NCBI RefSeq assembly: GCF_018598555.1
Contig: NZ_JAHEWN010000018.1
Coordinates: 1 to 64,000 of the forward strand
Reading direction: 5' to 3'
From: Curtobacterium aurantiacum
GTDB taxonomy: Bacteria > Actinomycetota > Actinomycetes > Actinomycetales > Microbacteriaceae
DNA: 64,000 nt
Shown here: positions 44,520 through 53,591 of the stretch, in pieces
Numbering within the stretch: position 1 is the stretch's first letter
Layout of the letters: every line of letters starts with the position of its first letter
Notes under the pieces: model-generated
The model's database searches: none
Told to the model about the DNA's origin: nothing
The model's input: the letters and a program-made list of their open reading frames with translations, nothing else
Translations under genes and position numbers: made by a program

Positions 44520-44960
44520 ATGCCCACTCGCACCGCACGCACCGCCTGGAACGGCGGCCTCGAGGACGGTTCCGGCCAGGTCGAACTCTCGAGCTCGAAG
44601 GTCGGCACGTACGACGTCTCGTTCCCGAAGCGCACCGCCGAGGAGGCCGGTGGCACCACGAGCCCCGAGGAGCTCATCGCCGCCGCGCACTCGGCCTGCT
44701 ACGCCATGCAGTTCTCCGCCGTCCTCGGCGAGGCCGGCGGCACGGTCGAGGCCCTCGACGTCAAGGCCGACGTCTCGCTCGGCCCGGACCCGGCCGGCGG
44801 CTTCCGCCTCACCGGGATCGTCCTGACCGTCAGCGGCGAGGTCTCCGGCATCGACGAGGCCGCCTTCCTCAAGGCCGCCGAGGACGCCAAGGCGACCTGC
44901 CCCGTCAGCAAGGCGCTGACCGGCGTCGAGATCACGCTGCACGCGACCTTCGAGCAGTAG
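44520..44960 (+). CDS. osmC: OsmC-family peroxiredoxin
   Basis: 146 residues from ATG 44520 after an AAAGGAGCG site. OsmC features: TARTAWNGGLEDGSG, FPKRTAEEAGGTTSPEELIAAAHSACYAMQFS with the peroxidatic Cys, and KATCPVSKAL with the resolving Cys. Reduces organic hydroperoxides in the cytosol. The conserved LIAAAHSACYAM matches OsmC rather than Ohr. Confidence 0.93.
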   Translation: MPTRTARTAWNGGLEDGSGQVELSSSKVGTYDVSFPKRTAEEAGGTTSPEELIAAAHSACYAMQFSAVLGEAGGTVEALDVKADVSLGPDPAGGFRLTGIVLTVSGEVSGIDEAAFLKAAEDAKATCPVSKALTGVEITLHATFEQ

Positions 44961-45005
44961 CGAACGCAGCGCAGTACGCGCGAGACGCGACAACCGTCAC
45001 CACGT

Positions 45006-45053
45006 GACGGACGGGAGGCCCGGTGCCAGCTGGCACCGGGCCTCCCGTCCGTC
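45006..45053. repeat. Family A intergenic palindrome, copy A3
   Basis: The longest copy: GACGGACGGGAGGCCCGGTG and on to the centre, perfectly palindromic over 48 bp. 46 bases after osmC, 20 before the next gene. Confidence 0.85.
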
Positions 45054-45073
45054 GTCCACCTACGCTGGGTGCC

Positions 45074-45328
45074 GTGCCCCGTTTCCTCGCCACCCCGACC
45101 CTCGTCGCCCTCTGGCTCGGCCTGCTGGCCGTCGTCGTCGGGATCGTGTTCGTGCTGACGGCTCCGCCGTCGTCCTTCGGGTGGTTCGCGTACGCCCCGC
45201 TGTCCGACTACGCGTTCGTCGCCGGTGACCGACCGTGGCAGCTGACCGTCGGACCGGTCCTCGTGCTGGTGGGCGCGGTCGTCGCGGCCTTCGCCCTCGG
45301 TCGACTGAGCACGCGCCGCCGGGGCTGA
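45074..45328 (+). CDS. Small two-helix membrane protein
   Basis: 84 residues from GTG 45074. Two transmembrane helices (about 8-30 and 55-77) joined by a loop with FGWFAYAPLSDYAF. The loop WFAYAPLS resembles small actinobacterial membrane proteins of unknown role. Just downstream of a family A palindrome. Confidence 0.7.
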   Translation: MPRFLATPTLVALWLGLLAVVVGIVFVLTAPPSSFGWFAYAPLSDYAFVAGDRPWQLTVGPVLVLVGAVVAAFALGRLSTRRRG

Positions 45329-45386
45329 TCCGAAGGCGTCCAGCGGACGTCCGGACTCGAGCCCGGCGGACTGGCACCATGGCGGG

Positions 45387-46913
45387 ATGGCCGAGCAGCA
45401 CCCCCCGGGCCCGCACAAGCCGGGCCGCCCGCCCCGGCCTCGCCGCCGCAGCCTGGCGCAGCACGACCTGCGCGACGCGCGGGCCCGCCTGCGCGGCACG
45501 ATCTACGAGCACGTCGAGCCCGACGCCAAGGGGCGCGACCAGTACACGGCGACGCAGATCGTCGACTTCTGCCTCGACCTGGCCGAGGTGATGCTCGCCT
45601 CCGGTGCGGACACGCGCAGCGTCGAGACGGCCGTCGTCGCGGTCTCGACGAAGTGGAACCTCGCGCCGCTCGACCTCGACTTCTCCGGCAGCTCGGTGAC
45701 GATCCAGTACGCGCCGGCCGACGTCCCACCGCTCGTCAAGGTCCGCACCGTGCGGTCGGACGGCTCCGACCTCGACAAGCTGGCACGGGCGAACCAGATC
45801 GTCGACGACCTGATCCACGACGACCGCGACATGACCTCGGCGGTGAACGCCCTCGTCGCCGTGCTGCGACTCCCGCCGCGGTGGCCGATGTGGTTGTCCG
45901 ACGTCGGCCTGTCGATCCTCGGCATCTCGATCGCGGTGCAGGCCGGTGGCGGCTGGCGGGCCGGACTCGGGGCGTTCGTGCTGATGCTCGGGATCATCGT
46001 CTCCGGGCGCTGGCTGACCGACCGGGGGTACCCGCAGTTCTTCGTGTCCGGGGCGCAGGGCGCGGTGGCGTCGGCGATCGGCACGCTGGCGATCTGGGCC
46101 GGGGTGCTCAACGCGAACGGTGCCGCGACGATGGTCGCCGCGCTCGTCGTGCTGCTGCTGCCGCACCCGTCGCTCGTGACCTGGGCGCAGGACGCCATCT
46201 CCGGGTTCCGGGCGATGGCCGTGGCGCGGGCGTTCTACATCGGGCTGGTCATCGCGGCGATCGTGGTCGGGGTCCCGGCCGGGATCGCGATGACGCACTG
46301 GCTGAAGATCGAGGTCGACCCCTCCGGCATCGTGACGCAGACCCTGCCGCTCTGGGCATCGCTGTCGCTGACCGTCGTGTCAGCCGCTGCGAACTGCTTC
46401 GTCCAGCAGGCCAGCGCCCGTGTCATACCCGTCGCCGTGGTGTTCTCGGTCGCCGCCGGTGCCGCGCTGTGGGCGCTGCGGCAGGCGGGGCTCCCGCTCC
46501 TCGGCGCGACGTTCCTCGCGGCGGTCCTGCTCGGCGTGCTCTCGACCTACGCGGCCGTGCGGATGCGGACGGCGGTCGCGGCCATCGCGGTGCCGGCGTT
46601 CTGCGGAGCGCTGCTCCCCGGTGTCGCGGTGTCGAACGCCCTGCTGAACTTCATGTCCGGGTCGTCGAGCGCGGCGCTCGACTTCGTGGCGGCGGTGTCG
46701 GTGGCGCTGGGGATCGGCGCGGGACTCGTGCTCGGCGGCCTGTTCGCGACACCCGGTGCCCGTCGAGCTCTCCGGCGCACCCGCCGCGTCGTCGTGCACT
46801 CGGTCCACAACGACACGACCGCGCTCCGGGTCATCCGCGACACCGGGTACGACCCCGGCGACGGATCGGTGCCGCGCGGTTCGCGCTCCGGCGGAGGCGG
46901 CGGCGTTTCGTGA
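45387..46913 (+). CDS. thrE: Threonine/serine exporter ThrE
   Basis: 508 residues. N-terminal DUF1212-type domain (about 60-230, LASGADTRSVETAVVAVSTKWNL) and C-terminal ThrE domain of about ten helices. Exports Thr/Ser in Corynebacterium relatives. The C-terminus (GSRSGGGGGVS) ends where a family C palindrome begins; the stop codon is in its left arm. Confidence 0.9.
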   Translation: MAEQHPPGPHKPGRPPRPRRRSLAQHDLRDARARLRGTIYEHVEPDAKGRDQYTATQIVDFCLDLAEVMLASGADTRSVETAVVAVSTKWNLAPLDLDFSGSSVTIQYAPADVPPLVKVRTVRSDGSDLDKLARANQIVDDLIHDDRDMTSAVNALVAVLRLPPRWPMWLSDVGLSILGISIAVQAGGGWRAGLGAFVLMLGIIVSGRWLTDRGYPQFFVSGAQGAVASAIGTLAIWAGVLNANGAATMVAALVVLLLPHPSLVTWAQDAISGFRAMAVARAFYIGLVIAAIVVGVPAGIAMTHWLKIEVDPSGIVTQTLPLWASLSLTVVSAAANCFVQQASARVIPVAVVFSVAAGAALWALRQAGLPLLGATFLAAVLLGVLSTYAAVRMRTAVAAIAVPAFCGALLPGVAVSNALLNFMSGSSSAALDFVAAVSVALGIGAGLVLGGLFATPGARRALRRTRRVVVHSVHNDTTALRVIRDTGYDPGDGSVPRGSRSGGGGGVS

Positions 46914-46960
46914 GCAGAAGACGTCGGGTGCGATCGTGCCACCCGACGTCTTCTGCTCAC
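46910..46960. repeat. Family C hairpin, copy C2
   Basis: Perfect 20-bp stem, arms 46910-46929 and 46941-46960, 11-base loop. The outer GTGAGCAGAA and inner TCGGGT match C1 while three middle pairs differ on both arms. Lies between convergent thrE and DUF2795 genes and includes the thrE stop. Confidence 0.88.
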
Positions 46961-46988
46961 TGGACGCGATCGAACGCGCCGACCGACC

Positions 46989-47183
46989 TCAGCCCGCGTC
47001 GGAGACCGCGCTCGACACCGCGGTCGGAGCGTCGTACTCGCCGTCCGGGATCGCGCGGAGCGCCTCGAGGACGTCGTCCGGCGCCCCCTCCTGCTCCGCG
47101 GTGGAGACCACGTCGTCCTTCGACGCCGGGTAGTCGATGCCGCTCAGGTACTTCTGGACCTGGATGGGGTTCGGTGCTGCCAT
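46989..47183 (-). CDS. DUF2795 protein
   Basis: 64 residues from ATG 47183. MAAPNPIQVQKYLSGIDYPASKDDVVSTAEQEGAPDDVLEALRAIPDGEYDAPTAVSSAV is the complete DUF2795 pattern: a small helical protein of unknown function, common in actinobacteria. Single-gene unit converging with thrE. Confidence 0.9.
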   Translation of the reverse strand: MAAPNPIQVQKYLSGIDYPASKDDVVSTAEQEGAPDDVLEALRAIPDGEYDAPTAVSSAVSDAG

Positions 47184-47273
47184 GTCGGTTCCTTCCGTCA
47201 GGTTGCGACTCCCTGGAGTACCCGCGGGAGCCTGCACGACGACGGAGGAACGCGCTCCGCGGACGAACCCCGG

Positions 47274-47957
47274 TCAGAGCTCCCAGCTGCCCGAGGCGTC
47301 GTCGTTCCACATCGCCAGACGCCGGGCGGCCTGCGGCTCGTACCGCTCCATCCAGCCCCGCTCGAGCCGGGCGACCGCACGGTCGAACGCCGGCACGAGG
47401 TCGAGCTCGGAGCGCAGCAGGGCCTGCAGCTGGAGCCCCTCGTACAGGGCGATGAGCTGCTCGGCGCCGCGGCGGGGGTCCATCGTGTGCGGCGCACGAC
47501 CGATGGCGATGTCGCGCTCGAGACCGCGCTTGATCTGGGCGGCGAAGAGCTGGTAGCGGGACCGCAGGTAGGTCGCCATCGGGTGGGCGGGGTTGCCCGC
47601 GACGGACAGCAGGGCGACGAGCAGGCGCATCAGGGCCGGGTCCTCGGCGTTCGAGGCGACGATCGCACGGAGCAGGTCCACGGTCGAGCCGTCACCGACC
47701 TCGCGCGTGACCTCGTCCATCCGGGCGCCGTTCCAGCGGTCCAGTGCGGCGAGGACGAGACCGTCCCACGACGGGAAGTGCTGCTCGAGCTCGGCGACGC
47801 TGATGCCCGTGCGCTCGGCGACCTGCACCGCGCGGGCCTCGTGGAAGGGGACGTCCCGGAGCAGATCGACGGTGGCGCCCACGATCATGATCCGCAGGTG
47901 GAGGGTGGCCGCAGCGGCCGCAGCGGCCCGGGTGTCGGCGCTGGTGTGTTCGAGCAT
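47274..47957 (-). CDS. TetR-family transcriptional regulator
   Basis: 227 residues from ATG 47957. HTH: GATVDLLRDVPFHEARAVQVAERTGISVAELEQHFPSWDGLVLAALDRW, a slightly divergent recognition helix (ISVAELEQHFPSWD). The C-terminal domain matches the TetR_C_6 type (YEGLQLQALLRSELDLVPAFDRAVARLERGW). No divergent target is clear; the small plus-strand gene at 48120 is its nearest upstream neighbour. Confidence 0.85.
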   Translation of the reverse strand: MLEHTSADTRAAAAAAATLHLRIMIVGATVDLLRDVPFHEARAVQVAERTGISVAELEQHFPSWDGLVLAALDRWNGARMDEVTREVGDGSTVDLLRAIVASNAEDPALMRLLVALLSVAGNPAHPMATYLRSRYQLFAAQIKRGLERDIAIGRAPHTMDPRRGAEQLIALYEGLQLQALLRSELDLVPAFDRAVARLERGWMERYEPQAARRLAMWNDDASGSWEL

Positions 47958-48119
47958 CGTGCCCTCCGTCGTCCCCGGACGTCCTGTCCGTGCCACCCCG
48001 GGTCCGGGGTCGGGTCCATCCAAACGCAGAACGGGGGACACCAGAATCCCCGGTACGGGTGTCAGCACAAGGGAGGACAGACCATCACGTCGAGCGGGTT
48101 CGCGGCCGTCCGTGCGACC

Positions 48120-48446
48120 ATGCCGGACATGACCCCGAACGACCCCACCGCGCAGGGACTCGCGACCATGGCCTCGGCCGGGTTCGAGTTCGGCGGCGAT
48201 CCCGACCAGGTGGCGCACGACGTCCGGGCCATGTGGGACCAGCTCGGACGGCCCGCCGGCGCGTTCGAGGCTGCGGCGCAGGCCATCGCCGTGCTGCCCC
48301 AGCGCCCCGAGGTGCCGATCGCCGACCAGGCCCGCCGTCGTGCGTTCGAGCACGCGATCGGCATCAACCCCGTCGAGGTCGAGCTGGCCGCCGCCCTGTC
48401 CGCGCGCGAGCTCCTGGAACGGATGGCGCGCTCGGTCAGCTGCTGA
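48120..48446 (+). CDS. Hypothetical helical protein
   Basis: 108 residues. Ala-rich and probably all-helical, with EFGGDPDQVAHDVRAMWDQLGRPAGAFEAAAQAIAVLPQRPEVPIADQARRRAFEHAIGINPVEVELAAAL. The composition is like neighbours. Diverges from the TetR gene. Family not recognised. Confidence 0.6.
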   Translation: MPDMTPNDPTAQGLATMASAGFEFGGDPDQVAHDVRAMWDQLGRPAGAFEAAAQAIAVLPQRPEVPIADQARRRAFEHAIGINPVEVELAAALSARELLERMARSVSC

Positions 48447-48481
48447 CGCGGACCAGGCGCCGTAGGCCGGCCCACACGGAC

Positions 48482-48521
48482 GACGGGAGGCGCGGTACCC
48501 ACCGGCACCGTGCCTCCCGTC
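48482..48521. repeat. Family A intergenic palindrome, copy A4
   Basis: GACGGGAGGCGCGGTACC at left and GGCACCGTGCCTCCCGTC at right; two mismatches in the stem. Between convergent genes. Confidence 0.7.
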
Positions 48522-48545
48522 AGGGCCCCGTCAGGAGCAGGCGCC

Positions 48546-49472
48546 CTACGGCGTCGGCATCCCGCCGTCGACGTGCAGCGTCTCGCCCACGACGTACGAC
48601 GACTCGCCGCTCGCCAGGAACACGTAGGCCGGCGCGAGCTCGGCCGGCTGCCCCCAGCGGCCCAGGTAGGTCTGCTCACCGGCGCTCGGCAGCGCCTCCG
48701 GCGGCTGGCCGCCCGCCGGCTGCAGGGGCGTCCAGATCGGACCGGGGGCGACCGCGTTGACGCGGATCCCCTTCGGCGCGAGCTGCGCGGCCAGACCCTT
48801 CGCCATGTTGTTCACGGTCGCCTTCGTGGCCGCGTAGTGCACCAGGTGCGGCGACGGCGCGTAGGCCTGGATCGACGTCGTGTTGATGATCGTCGAACCG
48901 GGCTGCAGGTGCGGGACCGCGGCCTTGGTGATGCGGAACGTCGCGTAGGCGTTCGTCTTGAAGGTCTCGTCGAACTCCTCGTCCGAGATCTTGGTGATGT
49001 CGTCGACGTTCTGCTGCTTGCCGGCGTTGTTCACCAGGATGTCGAGGCCACCGAGCTGCTCGACGGCGTCGGCGACGATCTGCTCGCAGACCTCGAGCGA
49101 CGTGATGTCGCCGGGCAGGGTCACGGCCTTGCGGCCGGCCGCCTCGATGAGGCCGACGATGCGGTCGGCGTCCTCCTGCTCCTCGGGCAGGTACGAGATC
49201 GCGACGTCGGCGCCCTCGCGCGCGTAGGCGATGGCGACGGCAGCACCGATGCCGGAGTCGCCGCCGGTGACGAGCGCCTTGCGGCCGGCCAGACGCCCGG
49301 AGCCGCGGTAGGTGTCCTCGCCGTGGTCGGCGGGGACGTTCTGTGCCATCTCCGCGTCGGTGCCGGCACCCTCGAGGTACTGCTCGTCGGGCTTCTTGTC
49401 GGCGTACATCTTCGTGGGGTCCTGCATCACGTACTGGTCAGGCCCGGTCTGGTCGTTCTGCTGGTCCGTCAT
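48546..49472 (-). CDS. Tailed short-chain dehydrogenase (YghA/YhdF type)
   Basis: 308 residues from ATG 49472. N-terminal extension with DQYVMQDPTKMYADKKPDEQYLEG, characteristic of the general-stress SDR group. NAD(P) site TGGDSGIG, NNAGKQQ and catalytic Ser/YAATK all present. Close paralogue of the dehydrogenase beside ligD at 8797-9687, but with a canonical NNAG. Single-gene unit. Confidence 0.93.
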   Translation of the reverse strand: MTDQQNDQTGPDQYVMQDPTKMYADKKPDEQYLEGAGTDAEMAQNVPADHGEDTYRGSGRLAGRKALVTGGDSGIGAAVAIAYAREGADVAISYLPEEQEDADRIVGLIEAAGRKAVTLPGDITSLEVCEQIVADAVEQLGGLDILVNNAGKQQNVDDITKISDEEFDETFKTNAYATFRITKAAVPHLQPGSTIINTTSIQAYAPSPHLVHYAATKATVNNMAKGLAAQLAPKGIRVNAVAPGPIWTPLQPAGGQPPEALPSAGEQTYLGRWGQPAELAPAYVFLASGESSYVVGETLHVDGGMPTP

Positions 49473-49671
49473 GCCGCCGACGGTACGCAGGGGGTCGCTG
49501 CGGACCGTCCAGGAGGCTGTCCCCCGGTGCGCCCATCGGCCTGCGCCCGCCGTCCGCACCGGTTCACGAGCCCCGGGTGCGTGATCCTCGTTTGTCACGG
49601 TCCGGTGACGGGCAGGCTCCGATTCGGTAACACCTGTCGTTCTGTCCTCGTCGAGGCCGTACCGTCGAACG

Positions 49672-50430
49672 GTGACTCCTCGGACCCTGCTGGCGCTCGG
49701 CGCCGCCGCGCTGGCCTTCTCGGCCGGTGCGCTCGCGTTCGACGGCGTCACCGGCATCGGCGTCGAGACCGCCGTCGCGGCCGAGACCTCGCACGACGCC
49801 GCCCCGGTGCGCGTGACGAAGGCGGATCTCCGGAGCGTCGACTCGATCGAGCTCGACGCCGAGGCGCTGGTCCTGCGCGACGGGGACGACACCGTGGTGA
49901 AGTCCTCGATGCGCGACTCCGGCCTGACCGTGAGCCTGCTGAACCGGCTGCTCGGCACGCCCTCGCGCACGCAGACGGCCGAGGGCGACGGCGGCGCGTG
50001 CTTCCCCGCCGGCACCACCTACACGTGGGGCGGCGCCATCCGGGTCGCAGCTCTGACGACCGACGCCGCGGCCGGCAACGCCGTCGAGATCCGGGTGCTG
50101 CGCGACTCGGTCCGCAGCATGCTCGGCGGGCGCATCGACCTGACCGGGCCGCACGGCGTCCAGGTGGGCGACGACATCGCGGACGAGATCGCCGACGCTC
50201 CCCGTTCGGAGCGGGTGTCCTACGGCTCGGACGACTCGCGTGCGTGGCAGCTGCTCCTGCGCGAGGGCTGGGCCGCCGAGCCGGACGACGAGCGCGCTGA
50301 GCAGGACACCGACGAGTCGAGCACAGACGAAGCGGACTCCGGCACCAACGGGGTCTCCGCCCTGACGAACGAGACGACCGTCACGGTGCTCGGTTCGCCG
50401 ATGCCCGTCCACGCGCAGCGGAGCTGCTGA
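49672..50430 (+). CDS. Secreted hypothetical protein
   Basis: 252 residues from GTG 49672. N-terminal signal (about 1-37, LLALGAAALAFSAGALAFDG then AVAAET). The body has no motif I recognise. The final third is acidic and Ser/Thr-rich (DDERAEQDTDESSTDEADSG). A 14-base direct repeat at the 3-prime end (50418 and 50444) carries the stop and a second copy beyond it. Confidence 0.68.
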   Translation: MTPRTLLALGAAALAFSAGALAFDGVTGIGVETAVAAETSHDAAPVRVTKADLRSVDSIELDAEALVLRDGDDTVVKSSMRDSGLTVSLLNRLLGTPSRTQTAEGDGGACFPAGTTYTWGGAIRVAALTTDAAAGNAVEIRVLRDSVRSMLGGRIDLTGPHGVQVGDDIADEIADAPRSERVSYGSDDSRAWQLLLREGWAAEPDDERAEQDTDESSTDEADSGTNGVSALTNETTVTVLGSPMPVHAQRSC

Positions 50431-50462
50431 CAGCGAGCAGAGCGCGGAGCTGCTGACCGCTC

Positions 50463-51245
50463 TCAGATGCGCAGCGTCGCAACCACCGGGAAGTGGTCGC
50501 TGGCGAACCAGGTCTCCGGTCCGTCGTGGTCGATCACGACACGGTCCACGCCGCCGACGTCACGCGTGAGCACCCAGTCGATCCGCTCCCCGGAGTCGAC
50601 GGGCGGCTGCCAGCCGTTGAAGGTGGCGGTGCGGTCGGACGGGTCCCCCGCCGTCAGCCAGGCGTCGTCGAACCCGGCCTCGGCGAAGACCCCCGACGCC
50701 GCACCGGTCCCCGCAGGTTCGTTGCAGTCACCCGCGAACACGACCGGCCCGGTGGTCCCCGCCAGTCGTTCGGTGATGAGGGCGGCGCTCCGGCCCCGGA
50801 CCTGATCACCGTGCGGACCGGGCTCGTGGTCGAGGTGGGTGGTGAGCAGGGTGAACGTCGGCCCGTCGGCGTCGAGGAACCTGGCGTGGTTCGCGATCCG
50901 CGGGTACAGGCTGCCCCAGGTGTTCGAGACGGGCTCGTCCGGGGTGTCCGACAGCCAGAACGATCCCTCGTCAGACGGACGGAACCGCTCGCGGCGGTAG
51001 AACACGGCCGCGTGCTCCCCGGCGTCGCCGCCCTCACGCCCCTGCCCGACGTCGGCGTGGTCCGGCAGCCCGGCGCGCAGGTCGTCCATCTGGTGCGCGA
51101 AGGCCTCTTGCACGCACAGCAGGTCGGGGTCGTGCCGGCGGATCACGTCGAGCACGACCGGCAGGCGGGCCGGCCAGTCGTGCGCGGGGTCCGGGTTCTT
51201 GATGTTGTAGGTCATCAGGACGATCGGGCGTGCGGCGCTGGTCAC
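50463..51245 (-). CDS. Endonuclease/exonuclease/phosphatase family hydrolase
   Basis: 260 residues. EEP fold: MTYNIKNPDPAHDW, DLLCVQEAFAHQ (metal Glu), LLTTHLDHEPGPHG (catalytic His-Asp), VFAGDCNEPAGTG (Asp-x-Asn), IDWVLT and WFASDHFPV (final Asp-His). All catalytic residues present. Cytosolic; substrate may be a phosphodiester or sugar-phosphate. Located 3-prime of the secreted protein, convergent. Confidence 0.9.
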   Translation of the reverse strand: MTSAARPIVLMTYNIKNPDPAHDWPARLPVVLDVIRRHDPDLLCVQEAFAHQMDDLRAGLPDHADVGQGREGGDAGEHAAVFYRRERFRPSDEGSFWLSDTPDEPVSNTWGSLYPRIANHARFLDADGPTFTLLTTHLDHEPGPHGDQVRGRSAALITERLAGTTGPVVFAGDCNEPAGTGAASGVFAEAGFDDAWLTAGDPSDRTATFNGWQPPVDSGERIDWVLTRDVGGVDRVVIDHDGPETWFASDHFPVVATLRI

Positions 51246-51283
51246 CCCACGAACCTACCGACCGGTTGCCCGGCGGGTTCCCA

Positions 51284-52786
51284 TCAGTAGATGCAGGTGC
51301 TGTCGTTGCCGTAGTTGTGCACGTCGGTCGACTTCGGCGACGGCTCCTTCGCGGGCTTCTTCGTCGGCTTGGAACCCGAGTCGGACCCGCCGGTCGCCGG
51401 CGTCGAGGCACCGGTGCTCGGTTCGGTCGCGATCGGCTTCGCGGTCGTGCCGTCGGTGCCGAGCACGAGGGTGACCCCGGTGACCGCACCGGTGCGGACG
51501 GCGACGGCGCCGGGCACCGCGGACGCGACGGCCTTCGCCTGCGACTCCTGTCCGGCGGGGTACTGCACCTGCGTGGTCTTCGTGGTGGCGGACGAACCGG
51601 CCGGGGCGACCTGGAACCCGCGGGCGGTCAGGACCTGCCCGGCGGCCGTGGCGGCGCCCTCGACCCCGCTGCCGTTCAGCACCGTGACCGACGTGCTCGC
51701 GGGCTGCGCGCGGCCGGCCTTCGTGTACGCCTCGGGCTGGCCCACCAGGCCCTGCACGAACGCGGGCAGCCCGACGGTGTCGACCTCGACGATCGACAGG
51801 GCGGAGCCGTTCACGTAGATGGTGGGGGTGCCGAGCGTGGGGATGGTGGCGGACTGGATGTTGCCCGGCCGCAGGTTGCGCATCTGCGACGCCAGGGACA
51901 CCAGGTCGGTGTCGGTCTGGATCGAGTCGCCGACCGCGCCGAGGATGTTGTTCATCTTCACCGGGTTGAGGAGCGTGCCAGCCGACAAGACCTTCCGGGC
52001 CTCCTGCGACAGGAAGTACTGCTGCCGCACGTTGCGGTCGAGGTCACCGTTCGGCAGACCGTGACGCTGCCGCACGAAGGACAACGCCTCCTTCGCGTTG
52101 AGCGAGGACTTGCCCGCGGGCAGGTTCAGCCCGGAGAAGGGGTCGTTGGTGGCCTGCTTCAGGCAGACCTGCACCGGCCCGAGCTCCTTGACCACCTGGT
52201 AGAAGCCGAGCAGCGAGACCCGGACGTAGTGGTCGATCGACAGGCCGCTCAGGTTCTCGATGGTCTTGATGAGCAACTTCGCACCACCGGTGTCCCCACC
52301 ACCGTTGAGCGTGCCGTAGTAGAACGCGCTGTTGAGCTTGCCCTTGCCGACGTTCGGGATGTCGACGTACGAGTCGCGGGGGAACGAGATCATCGTCGCC
52401 TGGCTGCCGTCGGCGTTGATGTGCAGCACGATCATCGTGTCGGTGTTCGTCGCACCGCCGTCGTCCTCGGTGCTGAGCTCGGCGAGCTGCTCCGGGGTGG
52501 CGTTGTCCGGGCGGTGGTCGTCACCGACGAGCAGGATGTTCTGCGCCTTGCCGTCGACGTCGTCCTTGTCGCTCTTCGTGCCGGCGATCGCGTCGATGCG
52601 CGTCACCCCGCTCTGGAGGCGGTTGTAGGCGAAGGCCGCGTACCCGCCGCTCAGCAGGAGGGCCATGGTGAGCACCCCCGCCACCGCCGGGAACACGACG
52701 CCCGCGCGTCGCTTCTGGCGCCCGTGGCGCGGCGTCGCGGCACCGCGGTGTGCGGGCTCGGTCGTCTGCTCGGGTTCGTTGCTCAC
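51284..52786 (-). CDS. LytR-CpsA-Psr family ligase with LytR_C domain
   Basis: 500 residues. Transmembrane helix (about 31-53), LCP domain (about 80-300) with NILLVGDDHRPDN, NTDTMIVLHINADGSQATMISFPRDSYVDIP, GGAKLLIKTIENLSGLSIDHYV, then VRQRHGLPNGDLDRNVRQQYFL. C-terminal LytR_C domain (about 360-450, VTVLNGSGVEGAA). Transfers glycopolymers from lipid carrier to peptidoglycan. One of two LCP proteins in the window. Confidence 0.93.
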   Translation of the reverse strand: MSNEPEQTTEPAHRGAATPRHGRQKRRAGVVFPAVAGVLTMALLLSGGYAAFAYNRLQSGVTRIDAIAGTKSDKDDVDGKAQNILLVGDDHRPDNATPEQLAELSTEDDGGATNTDTMIVLHINADGSQATMISFPRDSYVDIPNVGKGKLNSAFYYGTLNGGGDTGGAKLLIKTIENLSGLSIDHYVRVSLLGFYQVVKELGPVQVCLKQATNDPFSGLNLPAGKSSLNAKEALSFVRQRHGLPNGDLDRNVRQQYFLSQEARKVLSAGTLLNPVKMNNILGAVGDSIQTDTDLVSLASQMRNLRPGNIQSATIPTLGTPTIYVNGSALSIVEVDTVGLPAFVQGLVGQPEAYTKAGRAQPASTSVTVLNGSGVEGAATAAGQVLTARGFQVAPAGSSATTKTTQVQYPAGQESQAKAVASAVPGAVAVRTGAVTGVTLVLGTDGTTAKPIATEPSTGASTPATGGSDSGSKPTKKPAKEPSPKSTDVHNYGNDSTCIY

Positions 52787-52864
52787 CGGGAAACCATAAC
52801 CGGCGCACGCGCAGCCGACATGGGATGCGCCTGGAAGGTCACCCCGTACTCGCCGTCACCCCGG

Positions 52865-52904
52865 GACGGGAGGCCCGTGGCGGCGCCGCCACGGGCCTCC
52901 CGTC
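52865..52904. repeat. Family A intergenic palindrome, copy A5
   Basis: GACGGGAGGCCCGTGGCGGC and its complement, perfect 20-bp arms. Downstream of the GntR gene (stop 52929) on the minus strand. Confidence 0.82.
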
Positions 52905-52928
52905 CGTCTCCTGGTCGCGCTGGTCGCG

Positions 52929-53579
52929 CTAGTCGCGCGACGGGAGCAGGTGGATGGCTTCCATGGCGAGTTCCGCCGCGATGGGGTCCTTCGCGACGAC
53001 GGCGTCCTTCAGCTTCGTCAACTCGGGCAGGATCACGTCGGCCGGCAGGAGCTCGGCGAGCTCCGGCACGCGGAGCTTGAAGGAGAGCCCGTCCGTGGTG
53101 GAGTCGCAGAGCTGCACGAGCGACGGGTTGCCGCACGCGTCGGCCCACATCGAGTAGATGCCGGCTCCGTCGCGCGCGACCTGGTCCTGCTGGTCGGCGC
53201 TCACCCGTGCGTGCACGTCGTCGAGCATCTTCACGATCTTCTTGCGCTGCGCGTCCGTGAACCGGGGCACCGCGAGCCGCACGACGCCGCCGTAGATCAC
53301 GCCGAGGGTGCGGTACGCGTCGAGGAGCTCGTCCTTCGTCGGCGCCGCGACGCGGGTGTAGCGGTTCGGCGCCATCTCGATCAGACCGGCCCGGGCGAGT
53401 TCGGCGAGGGCTTCGCGGATCGGGGTGCGGGAGACCCCGAGCCAGGCGATGAGGTCGTCGTCGTTGAGCCGTTCTCCGGGCTCGAGCGTGCCGTCCATGA
53501 TGGCGTCGCGGATCTTGTCCTGCACCGTGTCGCGGAGGAGCTTGCGCTCGGCAGCGGGCTGCGTCGAGGGAACTGGCAT
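52929..53579 (-). CDS. GntR-family regulator (FCD type)
   Basis: 216 residues. N-terminal winged helix: DKIRDAIMDGTLEPGERLNDDDLIAWLGVSRTPIREALAELARAGLIEMAPNRYTRV; all-helical FCD-like C-terminal domain, though the canonical His ligands are not obvious. Just downstream of the MMPL gene (12 bases) and probably cotranscribed with it. Confidence 0.88.
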   Translation of the reverse strand: MPVPSTQPAAERKLLRDTVQDKIRDAIMDGTLEPGERLNDDDLIAWLGVSRTPIREALAELARAGLIEMAPNRYTRVAAPTKDELLDAYRTLGVIYGGVVRLAVPRFTDAQRKKIVKMLDDVHARVSADQQDQVARDGAGIYSMWADACGNPSLVQLCDSTTDGLSFKLRVPELAELLPADVILPELTKLKDAVVAKDPIAAELAMEAIHLLPSRD

Positions 53580-53591
53580 GGGCCTAGCGTG

